Of a stretch of 64,000 bases of DNA, positions 25,198 to 33,437 are shown one piece after another. Below the pieces are notes generated by a model. That model saw only the letters and a list, made by a program, of their open reading frames with translations, did no database searches and had not been told where the DNA came from. Made by a program: the position numbers and the translations under genes. This stretch comes from Sinosporangium album (GTDB lineage: Bacteria > Actinomycetota > Actinomycetes > Streptosporangiales > Streptosporangiaceae), in assembly GCF_900100605.1 (NCBI RefSeq), contig NZ_FNCN01000002.1, positions 136,091 to 200,090 of the forward strand, read 5' to 3'. Numbering within the stretch: position 1 is the first letter of the stretch; each line of letters opens with the position of its first letter.

Positions 25198-25728
25198 GTG
25201 AAGCGAAGAATGCTTCTGGCCGGCGCCGGTTGGCTGGTGGCGGTGGTGGCCGCCACCAGCGGCGGCATCGCCGTGGTGGGCCTGGTCGGAGAGGGACTCA
25301 CCGGTCAGAGCGGTATGGCCATGTCCGCCGACCAGATCCGGGCGGAGCTCGCCACGAGCACCCCGGCCGCGGCGGTTGTTCCCCCATCGGCCGCCGCGCC
25401 CTCTCCGACCGCCACGCCGGCGGCGCCGTCCGACCCCGCATCGGCGGGCTCGCCCCCGTCCACAAGCCCCGACCAGCGTGGGAACCAGCGAGCCATCAGC
25501 ACCCGCGGGGGCTCCTTCGTCGCCCAGTGCGCGGGCGGCCTGGTCACGCTGCGCTCCCTGTTCCCCCACCAGGGATTCCACCTGGACGACGACCCCAGGG
25601 GCCCCGCGCGCAGCGTTCAGGTGGAGTTCGAGTCATACGATCTCGACGTCAAGGTCACCGTCGCGTGCGACGCTGACGGGCGGCCCAAGCATTCCGTGGA
25701 GCACGACCGGGAGTACGACTCCGACTGA
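25198..25728 (+). CDS. Small exported protein of unknown function
   Basis: Not recognised. 176 residues from a GTG. An N-terminal hydrophobic segment (about 5-32, LAGAGWLVAVVAATSGGIAV) is a signal peptide or anchor; then a Pro/Ser/Ala linker; then a compact C-terminal domain of about 80 residues (TRGGSFVAQCAGGLVTLRSL ... VEFESYDLDVKVTVACDADG) with two cysteines that could pair. Divergent from the response-regulator gene and sharing its regulatory region, so it may belong to the same envelope response. Confidence 0.7.
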   Translation: MKRRMLLAGAGWLVAVVAATSGGIAVVGLVGEGLTGQSGMAMSADQIRAELATSTPAAAVVPPSAAAPSPTATPAAPSDPASAGSPPSTSPDQRGNQRAISTRGGSFVAQCAGGLVTLRSLFPHQGFHLDDDPRGPARSVQVEFESYDLDVKVTVACDADGRPKHSVEHDREYDSD

Positions 25729-25736
25729 GGTCTGCG

Positions 25737-25988
25737 GTGGTCGCGCTCGCCGCCTGTCTGGAGGACCACCGGGAGCTGTACAACGCCGCGCTGCACGCCA
25801 GGGTGCGGCGTCAGCGCCTGGACGGCGCGCACAAGGCGGCGAACGCGCTGGTCCGCGGCTACGACGTGATCGTCCACGAGGACCTGAAGGCAGGTTCCGT
25901 CTTTCCTCAGCCAGATCAGCTTGCTGCGGCCCCGGATGTCGGGAGGGCCGTGCGGATGGCTATTCAACGTGAACACAAGTCAACATAG
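25737..25988 (+). pseudogene. Remnant of an IS200/IS605-type TnpB (OrfB) gene
   Basis: About 160 bp match two separate parts of TnpB proteins joined in frame: an N-terminal segment LEDHRELYNAAL and a RuvC-region segment RQRLDGAHKAANALVRGYDV followed by VIVHEDL, the second RuvC acidic residue. Some 200 residues between them, including the first catalytic Asp (GLDLG), and everything after, including the zinc finger, are missing. The tail to the stop is unrelated. It cannot encode an active nuclease. No tnpA or clear terminal palindrome is visible. Confidence 0.75.
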
Positions 25989-26460
25989 TTATTCGTATGA
26001 CGATCCATTGTCAACAGGCATTTGGCGGAGGTTCTGGACATGGTGACGTTGGGTATCTGGAGGCGGTCCGAGCCTCTCGCGGACCCTCGGAGGCGCGGAA
26101 ACCCAAAGGGTGGACATATGGGCAGATGGGGGAGGTGGGCCGACGTATTCCAGGATTGCGTGCGGTCCGAAATGAGGACCCCGCTGCCGTCCGCTTCGCC
26201 GTACCGATTTCCTCCTCGCGTGCCAGTTCAGAGGCGGGTCAGTGCGCGTTCTCGGGAATTTCCGACCTTGGGGACGGCGACGCGGCATACTCCCCCGCTG
26301 TTTCGGGGATTCACCGACTGTCAGCATCGGCCGCGGTGAACCGCGGTCTGCGGAGTTCCCATATCTTGATTTATGGCGGATCAATACTCGCGAGGTATGA
26401 TCAGGTCGGTCATGGTTAAGCGCGTGCCCTCACGCAGCAGCTTCACGATCTTGGGATGGT
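25989..26460. other. Intergenic region without supported gene
   Basis: About 470 bp of mixed composition after the TnpB remnant. The open frames have no ribosome-binding site or recognisable domain. It contains the promoter region of the LacI-type gene and possibly decayed insertion-sequence DNA. Confidence 0.45.
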
Positions 26461-27627
26461 TTGAGAGTGAATACCCCAGCCTCTCCGCCTTGCCCCCCTC
26501 CTGGCTCCGATCGTGGGAGTTCCGATCGTGTGGGGGCCGATCACGCGGGGTCCGATCACGCGGGGTCCGATCATGTGGACTCCGGGCCCGACGCTGGAGT
26601 GGCGCGTCCGCCGTCCCGCCGCCCGACGGGCAGGGACGTCGCCGAGCTCGCGGGTGTCTCCCAGGCCACAGTGTCCCTCGTCTTCAGCGGTGCCGGCGAC
26701 CGACGCGTGTCCAAGGCGACCCAGCAGCGGGTCCGCCTCGCCGCGCTGCGGCTGCGCTACCAGCCTCAGGCCGCCGCGCGCCAGCTTCGCCTCGGGCGCA
26801 CCGATCTCATCCTGCTGGCGGTTCCCAACATTCGAGGGCAGTTCTTCGCCAAGATGCTCGCCGGCGCGCACGAGGCCGCCGCCAAGGAAGGGCTCACCGT
26901 CGTGGTCAGCTCCGACTGGAGCAGCGAGATGCTGACCCGCACCACGACGATGAACCAGTTCGACGGGCTGCTGCTGTGCTCGCCCCTCGATCGGCAGGTC
27001 GGGGAACCGCCCGCATTCATCCCGGCCGTCTTCGTGGACGCCGACCCGGCGCTCACGGGGGAGGGGCGGCAGGTGCTGGAGCTGGATGTGGCCGGCGGCA
27101 TGCGGATGGCCCTGAAACATCTCGTGAAGCTGGGGCACAGGCGTGTGGGCCGCCTGCGCTACCGGCGGCAGGCCTATACCTTCCGCGCCAGGCAACGCGC
27201 GTTCGAGGAGGCGACCGCCCACCTCGACGTTGCGGAACGGGAGATCGCCCCCCGCGAGGGGCTGGACGCCTCGCGTGCGGCGGCGCTGGAGCTTCTGCGG
27301 CTGGACGATCCCCCGAGCGCGGTGATGTGCGACGACGACGCGGCCGCGGCCGGCGTCTATCACGCCGCGGCCGAACTCGGGCTGCGTATTCCTGACGATA
27401 TCTCCGTCGTCGGGATGGACGACATCGACGCCGCCGAGCTGTTCACACCCGGGCTCACCACGGTGGACCTGAAGGGCGAGGAGATCGGCCGACTTGCCAT
27501 GTCCGCGGTGGCGGCCCTGCTGCGCGGCGACGAGCCGGGCGTGTTGAAGCCCGTCAGCCCGGACCTTGTCGTGCGGTCTTCCACCGCGCGGCCCGCGCCG
27601 CGCCGGGGCGGGACCGGTCAGGAGTGA
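26461..27627 (+). CDS. LacI-family transcriptional regulator
   Basis: Up to 388 residues. DNA-binding helix-turn-helix at about 57-76 (RDVAELAGVSQATVSLVFSG) with hinge RYQPQAAARQLRLGRT, then a type-1 periplasmic-binding-like effector domain (LILLAVPNIRGQFFAKMLAG ... ISVVGMDDIDAAELFTPGLTTV). The start is uncertain: TTG at 26461 is shown, but in-frame GTGs follow and the first 50 residues are dominated by GSDHA units from a 15-bp DNA repeat. The true start may be just before the HTH (GTG at 26599). No sugar-uptake operon is adjacent, so the effector and targets are unknown. Its 3' end overlaps the convergent next gene by 10 bp. Confidence 0.88.
   Translation: MRVNTPASPPCPPPGSDRGSSDRVGADHAGSDHAGSDHVDSGPDAGVARPPSRRPTGRDVAELAGVSQATVSLVFSGAGDRRVSKATQQRVRLAALRLRYQPQAAARQLRLGRTDLILLAVPNIRGQFFAKMLAGAHEAAAKEGLTVVVSSDWSSEMLTRTTTMNQFDGLLLCSPLDRQVGEPPAFIPAVFVDADPALTGEGRQVLELDVAGGMRMALKHLVKLGHRRVGRLRYRRQAYTFRARQRAFEEATAHLDVAEREIAPREGLDASRAAALELLRLDDPPSAVMCDDDAAAAGVYHAAAELGLRIPDDISVVGMDDIDAAELFTPGLTTVDLKGEEIGRLAMSAVAALLRGDEPGVLKPVSPDLVVRSSTARPAPRRGGTGQE
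26506..26590 (+). repeat. 15-bp tandem repeat at the LacI gene start
   Basis: About five and a half copies of TCCGATCACGCGGGG-like units at exact 15-bp period (phases at 26506, 26521, 26536, 26551, 26566, 26581). If translated it gives GSDHA repeats; if upstream of the true start it lies in the 5' leader and could act as a repeated binding site. Confidence 0.85.
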
Positions 27628-28814
27628 GGCCCCCGCAGGTGGGAGCCGAGGCGGCCCACGGTGTCCAGGCTTTCGTTCAGCACCTCGCGCAGCGCCGTGG
27701 CCTGGCCGCTGAGGCGTTCGATGGTGGGTATGGCGACGTCGTCGCGCGCGGTCGCGGCGAGCAGGTCCTCGTATTTGTGGGCCTGTTCGCTCAGGGCGCG
27801 GATCTGCTCGTGGGCGCGGAACGCGTGGTCGGCGCCGTGCACGCTCTCGGCGTAGCGTTCCAGGGTCGCAACCCGCCCTGTCACGGAGGAGAGCACCGCG
27901 TCGAGCGTGGTGGCGGCCGACTCGATGGCGGCCACCACTTCGGGGGTCGCGCCGGCGGCGAGGATCTCCGTCTGCGTGCGCTGCAGCGTCGACACTTGGG
28001 CGAGGGCTTTGGCGATCTCCCATTCCTGGTCGGCGAGGGTCGTCCGGGTGTCGTGGGTGTCGAGAAGTCCGGCTTGGGCGACCCGTGAGCTTCTGACGGA
28101 TTCGATGGCGTGCTGGGTGCGGGCCAGAAGCTCCGCGCATTCGGCGGTGAAATCCTCGGCGAGCAGCAGATGCGGGCGATGTGTACGCGCCAGGGTGATG
28201 GCGCGGATTTCCCGCCACGCCCGGGGAGCGTATTTTCCGGCTTTCGCTATGAAAAGGGACATCCCAATCGCGGCGCCCGCGCCGCCGATAATGCTGAGTA
28301 CGGCGCCGAAACCCGAGTTCAACATGATGCCGGCGGCGATGGTGAGGCTGGACACCGGGGCCAGGGAGAAGTCGGCCGCCATGCGTGCCGCCATCTCCAT
28401 GCGCGTCCGCGGGGCGACGCGTTTGCCTCTGAGCTCGTCCAGCACGGCGTGCCGGTGGTCGTGCAGCAGTGCGGCGACGTGCTCAGGGGTCTCGGGGGCG
28501 ACCACGAGCGCGGGGCCGGTGCCGTTCGCGGTTTTGAAGTCTTCGATGGTGCTTTCGCCCCTGCTGACCCGTGTCCACGTGCCCGGAATCGCGCTCTCGA
28601 ACGCGGTGTCGTCGGATTCGATGGTGATGCGGGTGGGGGTGCGGGCACCGGGATGGCGCAGGATGGGGGCTCGGCCGCCGCCGGGATAACGGACATAGTG
28701 GCCGCCTTTGGCGGCGTCGCAGACGTATTCGCCCGGCGCTATGTCCACCCCGACGATGAAGAGTCCCCTCCCGGGGATGGAGGAGGGGTATTTCGCCTGG
28801 CCCCTTTGCCCCAA
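27618..28814 (-). CDS. Membrane protein with two central helices and coiled-coil C-terminus, unknown function
   Basis: Not recognised. 398 residues from a TTG preceded by GAGGAGAG. Residues 1-60 form a small beta module (GLFIVGVDIAPGEYVCDAAK, GGHYVRYPGGG) like the xPGxY modules of secreted actinobacterial proteins, but here without a signal peptide. Two hydrophobic helices follow (about 150-195, SSLTIAAGIMLNSGFGAVLS and IGGAGAAIGMSLFIA) and then about 200 residues of charged helix with coiled-coil character (LLARTQHAIESVRSSRVAQA ... ALREVLNESLDTVGRLG). It could be a tethered sensor or scaffold; this is inference. Confidence 0.6.
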   Translation of the reverse strand: MGQRGQAKYPSSIPGRGLFIVGVDIAPGEYVCDAAKGGHYVRYPGGGRAPILRHPGARTPTRITIESDDTAFESAIPGTWTRVSRGESTIEDFKTANGTGPALVVAPETPEHVAALLHDHRHAVLDELRGKRVAPRTRMEMAARMAADFSLAPVSSLTIAAGIMLNSGFGAVLSIIGGAGAAIGMSLFIAKAGKYAPRAWREIRAITLARTHRPHLLLAEDFTAECAELLARTQHAIESVRSSRVAQAGLLDTHDTRTTLADQEWEIAKALAQVSTLQRTQTEILAAGATPEVVAAIESAATTLDAVLSSVTGRVATLERYAESVHGADHAFRAHEQIRALSEQAHKYEDLLAATARDDVAIPTIERLSGQATALREVLNESLDTVGRLGSHLRGPHS

Positions 28815-28948
28815 GAACTCTCCTCACGTCCCGCGGCGCCGGCCGACCGTGCAGTCGTGTAAAGGATAAGAATATCTCCATCTATCCGATATTTCCGGAG
28901 GGTGGGGTGAGTTCACGATGAGTTCACGGTCCGCCTCCGAACACGCGT

Positions 28949-28982
28949 ACGGCCCGCGCCGCGGTGAGCGAGCGCGGGCCGT
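28949..28982. terminator. Terminator hairpin after the SdrD-B gene
   Basis: Perfect 11-bp arms (ACGGCCCGCGC / GCGCGGGCCGT) with a 12-nt loop, 17 bp beyond the stop codon of the large secreted protein gene. Confidence 0.75.
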
Positions 28983-28998
28983 ACGGCCTTGAGGCGGA

Positions 28999-31900
28999 TC
29001 AGCCGCAGGGCTTCGGAACGGCCCCCCGGCCGATCTTGATCGTGGTCGAATCGGAGTTGTCGGCGGGATTGGCGTCGGCCACCATGCTCCCGGAGGCGTC
29101 GGTGAACGAGTCGACCGTGGCGACCAGCACATGGCTGGAGCCCGGCACGGCCGCGCACGCCACGCGCAGGGCCAGCTTGACCTTCACCGACTCACCCGGC
29201 GCGATCGGCCCCGCGACGGTGGTCCAGATCTTGCCGTCCACCGCGGTCCAGGACTTGTTGTGCTGCGGCCAGAACTTCAGCCCGTCGGGCACCGGGACGC
29301 CCACCTTGACATCGCGCACCGGCTCCGCCGAGTTGTTGCGCACGATCAGGTCGGAGCACACCCAGCGGCCCTTGCACTGGGTCACGGTGTCCTTCGGGAA
29401 GTCCACCGTCACGTCGTACGTCGGGGCGTTGGGCTTGGCACAGAGCTTCAGCACCAGCTCGGCGCTGTTGTTCATCACGTTGCTGTCGCTCAGCGGGAGA
29501 CCCTCGCCGTCGTCGAAGGCGTACACCGAGACCGAGAGCGCGAGCTCCGCCCGGTTCGCGTCGGCGCACGGCACGTCCACCTTCAAGGGCAGCTCAAGCG
29601 ACTGGCCGGGCTTGAGCGGGCCGTCATAGGTCGCCAGCGCGACATCGCCGGAGGCGGTCCACGCCGTGCCGGGCCGCAGCGTCGCACCGCTCGGCAGCGC
29701 CGCCGCGAGCTTGATGTGGGTCGCGTCGCCGTCGCCCCGGTTGACGACCTTCACCAGGAGGTCGGCCGGGCCGCAGTAGCACGCGGGCTGCCCCACCGCC
29801 TCGACGTTGATCGACAGGTCGGAGGTCTTGACCGGCACCTGCTGCCTGACGGTGAACCCCGCGTCGATGGTGTGGTCGTTCTCGCCCGGAGCCCCGGTCG
29901 TCACCGTGGCGTGGCCCGTCTCATCGGCGTTGGAGTCCAACCGGGAGTCCCCGCCCTGCCGCGCCGGCGACGGGGTGAGCGTGCTGGACAGCGGCCTGCC
30001 CGGCAGCGCCGAGGTGTCGGCGTTCGCGGCGTTGAAGGTGACCCCGCAGGTGCTGTGGGTGGGAACGTCGCGCAAGCCGTACCACCCGTTGAGCCCGGTG
30101 GTCGTCTTGATGGGCGCGCGGTCGGGGCACGAAAGGATGACCTGGACGCCGGGCAGACCGGGCTCGGCCGGGTCCTGGACGCCGTCGCCGTTCGCGTCGA
30201 ACCAGACGCGGTCGCCGAGCTGCAGCGGCGCGGGGTCGGCCAGCATCTCCAGGTCGCCGAGGCCGTTGGCCTTGCCGAAGGTGCCGTTCTGCCCGGGCAC
30301 GTTCTTGATCCAGCCGCCCGCGCCGTTGTCCTCCCACGCGGCGGGGGAGAGGAACAGGCGGTAGTAGCGCTGCGGGTCGGAGTTGTAGGCGCCGCTGATG
30401 TTGTCGAAGTAGCCGACGCCCGCGGAGATCGTGGACCCCGGGTCCAGCACCGTCGTGGCCGTCTCGACGAAACGGGGGGCGAAGCTCAGCGCGCCCTGGG
30501 CCACCTCGCCGTGCACCCCGGTGCGCTGCCCGGACGGCGCCCAGTAGTCACCGGAGTAGAACTCGACCACGTCGCCGTCCTGCGGCGGCTGCGAGCGTCC
30601 GGCGGCGTTGTTGGCGCAGCCGGCCTCTCCCTCCCAGCGCCAGGCGTCGCCGACGCGGCAGACGCGGTTGATGTCGCCGCCCGTGCCGTCGTAGGACCAG
30701 CGGATATCCCTGCTGGTGCCCGTGGTCTCCGGGGACAGCGCCCGGTGGCCGCCCTGGTCGGCGGCGCGGTCGCGGAAGCCCAGGATCATCGAGCCGTCAC
30801 GGTCGAACTCGACGTCGGACAGGAGCGGGCTCGGGTAGTTCCACTCGTCGATGCCGGAGCCGTTGAAGTTGCGCGCGACGAAGAACTTCGACGGATTCCA
30901 GGTCGGCGACCACGGGTTCCACCGGTCCGACGCCGGCGTGCTGGCCCAGACCTTGCCCCGCTTGAAGTCGAGCGTGTGCGAGTAGACCTTGGTGAACTCA
31001 CCGCCGCCCTCGGGGACCGACAGGACGTGGGCGGACAGGTCCGCGCGGCGCTGCGTGCTCTCGCCGGAGCAGACCCCGCCGACGTAGACCTTGCCGTCCT
31101 TCACGCCGAGGCCGTACGGACGCCAGTCCACCGCGGCCGGGCATCCGGGGTCGGGGATCGGCCACGAGCCCTTGGGACGGGCGTTCCCCTTCCCGGGGCC
31201 GTCGGCGATGTCGTAGGCGACCAGGGCGCGCGCGGCGAGGTTCACCGCGTAGAGCGTCCGGTCGTCGCCGGACACGTCGAGGTCGCCCAGGCCCTCCTTG
31301 CCCGGCACATCCCAGAAGTCCTTGTCGCGGGTCGGCTCCCCGTGCTGGGTCGTGCCGGCGTCCGGCACGGTGGCGAAGGGGACGACCGCGCCGTCCGCGC
31401 CGATGGCGTAGACGCCGCCGGGGCCGAGCGGGCCGTACGACGTGTACCGCTTGGCCAGCGCGCCCGTGAAGATCGTCTTGCTGGAGCGCTGCCAGGCGTG
31501 GCCGTACGTCGTGCCGATCGCGCCGTAGCCGGCGACCTTGGCGGGGGCCGGGGTGCGGCCGCGCTGCGCCCTCGGCCAGCTCACCATGGCCTGGTGGCCG
31601 GGGTTGGCGGCGGCGAACGCCTGGTCGGTGTGGACGGCTGTGACCAGCGGCGGGTTGGCCTGCACGTAGTCGGCGGGGTTGTGGACGCCCATCACGAGGT
31701 TCGCCGGACCGGTGGAGGTGTTCACGAAGCTCACCAGCGGCGCGAGTGCCGGGGCCACGCCTCCGGCCGGCGCCGGCTTCAGGTAGCCGAGCGATTCGGG
31801 GATGACCGCCTCGACGCGGTACTGTCCACCGCTTATCCCGCCGTTCGCCGTGCTGATCGTGGCCGTCCCGGAGGCGTCCGTCGTCGCCGTGGCCGATCTG

Positions 31901-32112
31901 CCCGCCGCGTCGAACGCTGTCACCGTGATGCCGGCGACCCCGAGCTCCAGGGACGCCTGGTAGGTGCCGTCGGAGTTGACGTCCCGGACGACCTTGACGT
32001 TGATCGGCCCCTCGGCGGCCGCGGCGGGTAGAGCGGTTACGCTCACAGCCGCCACGGCGAGGACCCCCACGGTCAGTGGGCCCCATCGCCCACTGTTGAC
32101 CGCTTTCCTCAT
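28999..32112 (-). CDS. Large secreted SdrD-B-like/DUF11-like surface protein
   Basis: 1037 residues. Signal peptide 1-33 (VGVLAVAAVSVTALPAAAAE). A first SdrD-B-like beta domain (DGTYQASLELGVAGITVTAF), then a 450-residue region with repeated VYAIGADGAVVPFA / DGKVYVGGVCSG / VEFDRDGSMILGFRD strands suggesting a beta-propeller. Near residue 632 comes a canonical SdrD-B domain (LGDRVWFDANGDGVQDPAEP), a calcium-binding Cna_B-like unit, followed by two CARDB/DUF11-like domains (VVNRGDGDATHIKLAAALP; IVRNNSAEPVRDVKVGVPVP). No C-terminal membrane helix or sortase signal is seen, so it is probably released or held non-covalently. It is a single gene with its own terminator. Confidence 0.8.
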   Translation of the reverse strand: MRKAVNSGRWGPLTVGVLAVAAVSVTALPAAAAEGPINVKVVRDVNSDGTYQASLELGVAGITVTAFDAAGRSATATTDASGTATISTANGGISGGQYRVEAVIPESLGYLKPAPAGGVAPALAPLVSFVNTSTGPANLVMGVHNPADYVQANPPLVTAVHTDQAFAAANPGHQAMVSWPRAQRGRTPAPAKVAGYGAIGTTYGHAWQRSSKTIFTGALAKRYTSYGPLGPGGVYAIGADGAVVPFATVPDAGTTQHGEPTRDKDFWDVPGKEGLGDLDVSGDDRTLYAVNLAARALVAYDIADGPGKGNARPKGSWPIPDPGCPAAVDWRPYGLGVKDGKVYVGGVCSGESTQRRADLSAHVLSVPEGGGEFTKVYSHTLDFKRGKVWASTPASDRWNPWSPTWNPSKFFVARNFNGSGIDEWNYPSPLLSDVEFDRDGSMILGFRDRAADQGGHRALSPETTGTSRDIRWSYDGTGGDINRVCRVGDAWRWEGEAGCANNAAGRSQPPQDGDVVEFYSGDYWAPSGQRTGVHGEVAQGALSFAPRFVETATTVLDPGSTISAGVGYFDNISGAYNSDPQRYYRLFLSPAAWEDNGAGGWIKNVPGQNGTFGKANGLGDLEMLADPAPLQLGDRVWFDANGDGVQDPAEPGLPGVQVILSCPDRAPIKTTTGLNGWYGLRDVPTHSTCGVTFNAANADTSALPGRPLSSTLTPSPARQGGDSRLDSNADETGHATVTTGAPGENDHTIDAGFTVRQQVPVKTSDLSINVEAVGQPACYCGPADLLVKVVNRGDGDATHIKLAAALPSGATLRPGTAWTASGDVALATYDGPLKPGQSLELPLKVDVPCADANRAELALSVSVYAFDDGEGLPLSDSNVMNNSAELVLKLCAKPNAPTYDVTVDFPKDTVTQCKGRWVCSDLIVRNNSAEPVRDVKVGVPVPDGLKFWPQHNKSWTAVDGKIWTTVAGPIAPGESVKVKLALRVACAAVPGSSHVLVATVDSFTDASGSMVADANPADNSDSTTIKIGRGAVPKPCG

Positions 32113-32187
32113 CTAAACCCCCATATATGAAACGCATGTGATCATGCGAACGGTGATCAACGTACCCATGGGGTTAATTCCTTAGAG

Positions 32188-33336
32188 TCATGAAATGTCG
32201 ATGGGATTCCCGAGGAGGCCACGTCCGAGCGGTTCGTCCGCGCGCCCGTCGGGAAGCACATAGAACAGGGCCGACCCCACCGTGGTGGTGTGCGCCATCA
32301 TGGCGTCGCCCGCCAGCCGCCGCTGGATCGCGACGAAGGTCTCCGGCGCCCTCTGGAACGACACGAACACCAGGCCCTGATCGCCGCGCTCCCGGTAGTT
32401 GTAGCCCCGGCGCAGCATCTGCGCGCCGCCCACCGCCAGCGGGTTCGCCCTGCGCACATGCGCCTGCGCAGGGATGACGTAGCGCCCGGTCGGAGTCTTG
32501 GCGAACAGGTCGATCTCGTCGCCCCCGAGAGGCGCGCCCGAATCCCGCCTGCGCCCCACCGCGGCCTCCTGCGCGGCCAGCGGCAGCCTGGCGAAACCCT
32601 CCACATCCATGCTGATCCGGCGAACGACCATGAACGTGCCGCCCTCGTCGGTCCACACGTGCCGCTCCGCCTCCGACGGCGGCGGCTGGACCATCCCGTC
32701 CTTGAAACCGAACAGGTTGCGCGGCGCCCCGCCGTCCGCCTCCATGCGCAGGAAGCCCGTCTGACGCCACCTGGGACGGACCACCCGCGTGCCGAGCCGC
32801 GACAGCACGGTCGCCGCGCGCTCAGTGACCCGCGGATCATCCGCGCAGAGCTGCACCACCAGGTCGCCGCCCGACCAGGCGCGCTCAAGCCGGTCCCCCT
32901 CGAACGGCGGCAGCTCCCCGAGCCCGGGCACCTCCCGCACCCCGGCGCGCGACGGCAGACCCGCCCCCACGCCCACCGTGAGCGTCAGCCCAGCGGGCGC
33001 CAGACCCGCGACCTCCGGCTCCCCCGACCCGCCCGCCGCCATCGCCGCGCCCGCCGCCACCCAGGCCGGCAGGAGCTCGCCGAGGCTCCGCCGTACGGCA
33101 TCGCGGCGCAGACCCGGCAGCACGTCGAAGGCCGCCAGAGTCAGCGCCGACTGCTGCGGGGTGAACACCCCGGCCTGCAGCGCCACGGGGTTCCTCGGGC
33201 GGGGTCGCTCGGAGGAGACGGCGGGGCCGGGCTCGCGCCCCGCGCCGCACCCGGCCGCGAGCGGCGCCGCGGGGACGGCGGCGCCGAGCAGGCGCAGGAC
33301 GCTGCGGCGGGACGGCTGGGCGGTGTGCTCGTTCAT
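32188..33336 (-). CDS. Tat-exported DyP-type heme peroxidase
   Basis: 382 residues. Twin-arginine signal SRRSVLRLLG followed by a hydrophobic stretch and AAGC, a possible lipobox. Dyp peroxidase motifs: FGFKDGM (GxxDG with the catalytic Asp) and the proximal heme His in PAQAHVRRANP; a distal Arg lies in the same region. C-terminal YRERGDQGLVFVSFQRAPE is typical. EfeB/DyP relatives oxidise dyes, phenolics or porphyrins, or serve ferrous-iron uptake; no efeU/efeO genes are adjacent, so an iron role is not supported. Divergent from the beta-helix lipoprotein gene with about 100 bp between starts. Confidence 0.9.
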   Translation of the reverse strand: MNEHTAQPSRRSVLRLLGAAVPAAPLAAGCGAGREPGPAVSSERPRPRNPVALQAGVFTPQQSALTLAAFDVLPGLRRDAVRRSLGELLPAWVAAGAAMAAGGSGEPEVAGLAPAGLTLTVGVGAGLPSRAGVREVPGLGELPPFEGDRLERAWSGGDLVVQLCADDPRVTERAATVLSRLGTRVVRPRWRQTGFLRMEADGGAPRNLFGFKDGMVQPPPSEAERHVWTDEGGTFMVVRRISMDVEGFARLPLAAQEAAVGRRRDSGAPLGGDEIDLFAKTPTGRYVIPAQAHVRRANPLAVGGAQMLRRGYNYRERGDQGLVFVSFQRAPETFVAIQRRLAGDAMMAHTTTVGSALFYVLPDGRADEPLGRGLLGNPIDIS

Positions 33337-33437
33337 CGGTGTTCCTTAGCGTTGCCTTGAGGAGGGGCGACAGATGCGGGAGGGGCTCGGCGCGCGGCAC
33401 GGCGCCCGGTTGCCGAGAGTGACGATATTCTTACTCT

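Noticed and set aside
25997-26419. 140-codon open frame after the TnpB remnant
   Set aside because: No Shine-Dalgarno, no recognisable fold, unusual residue composition for this genome.
29131-32031. 966-codon open frame antisense to the SdrD-B protein
   Set aside because: Arg/Val/Gly-rich shadow frame; the opposite strand has a signal peptide and recognisable domains.
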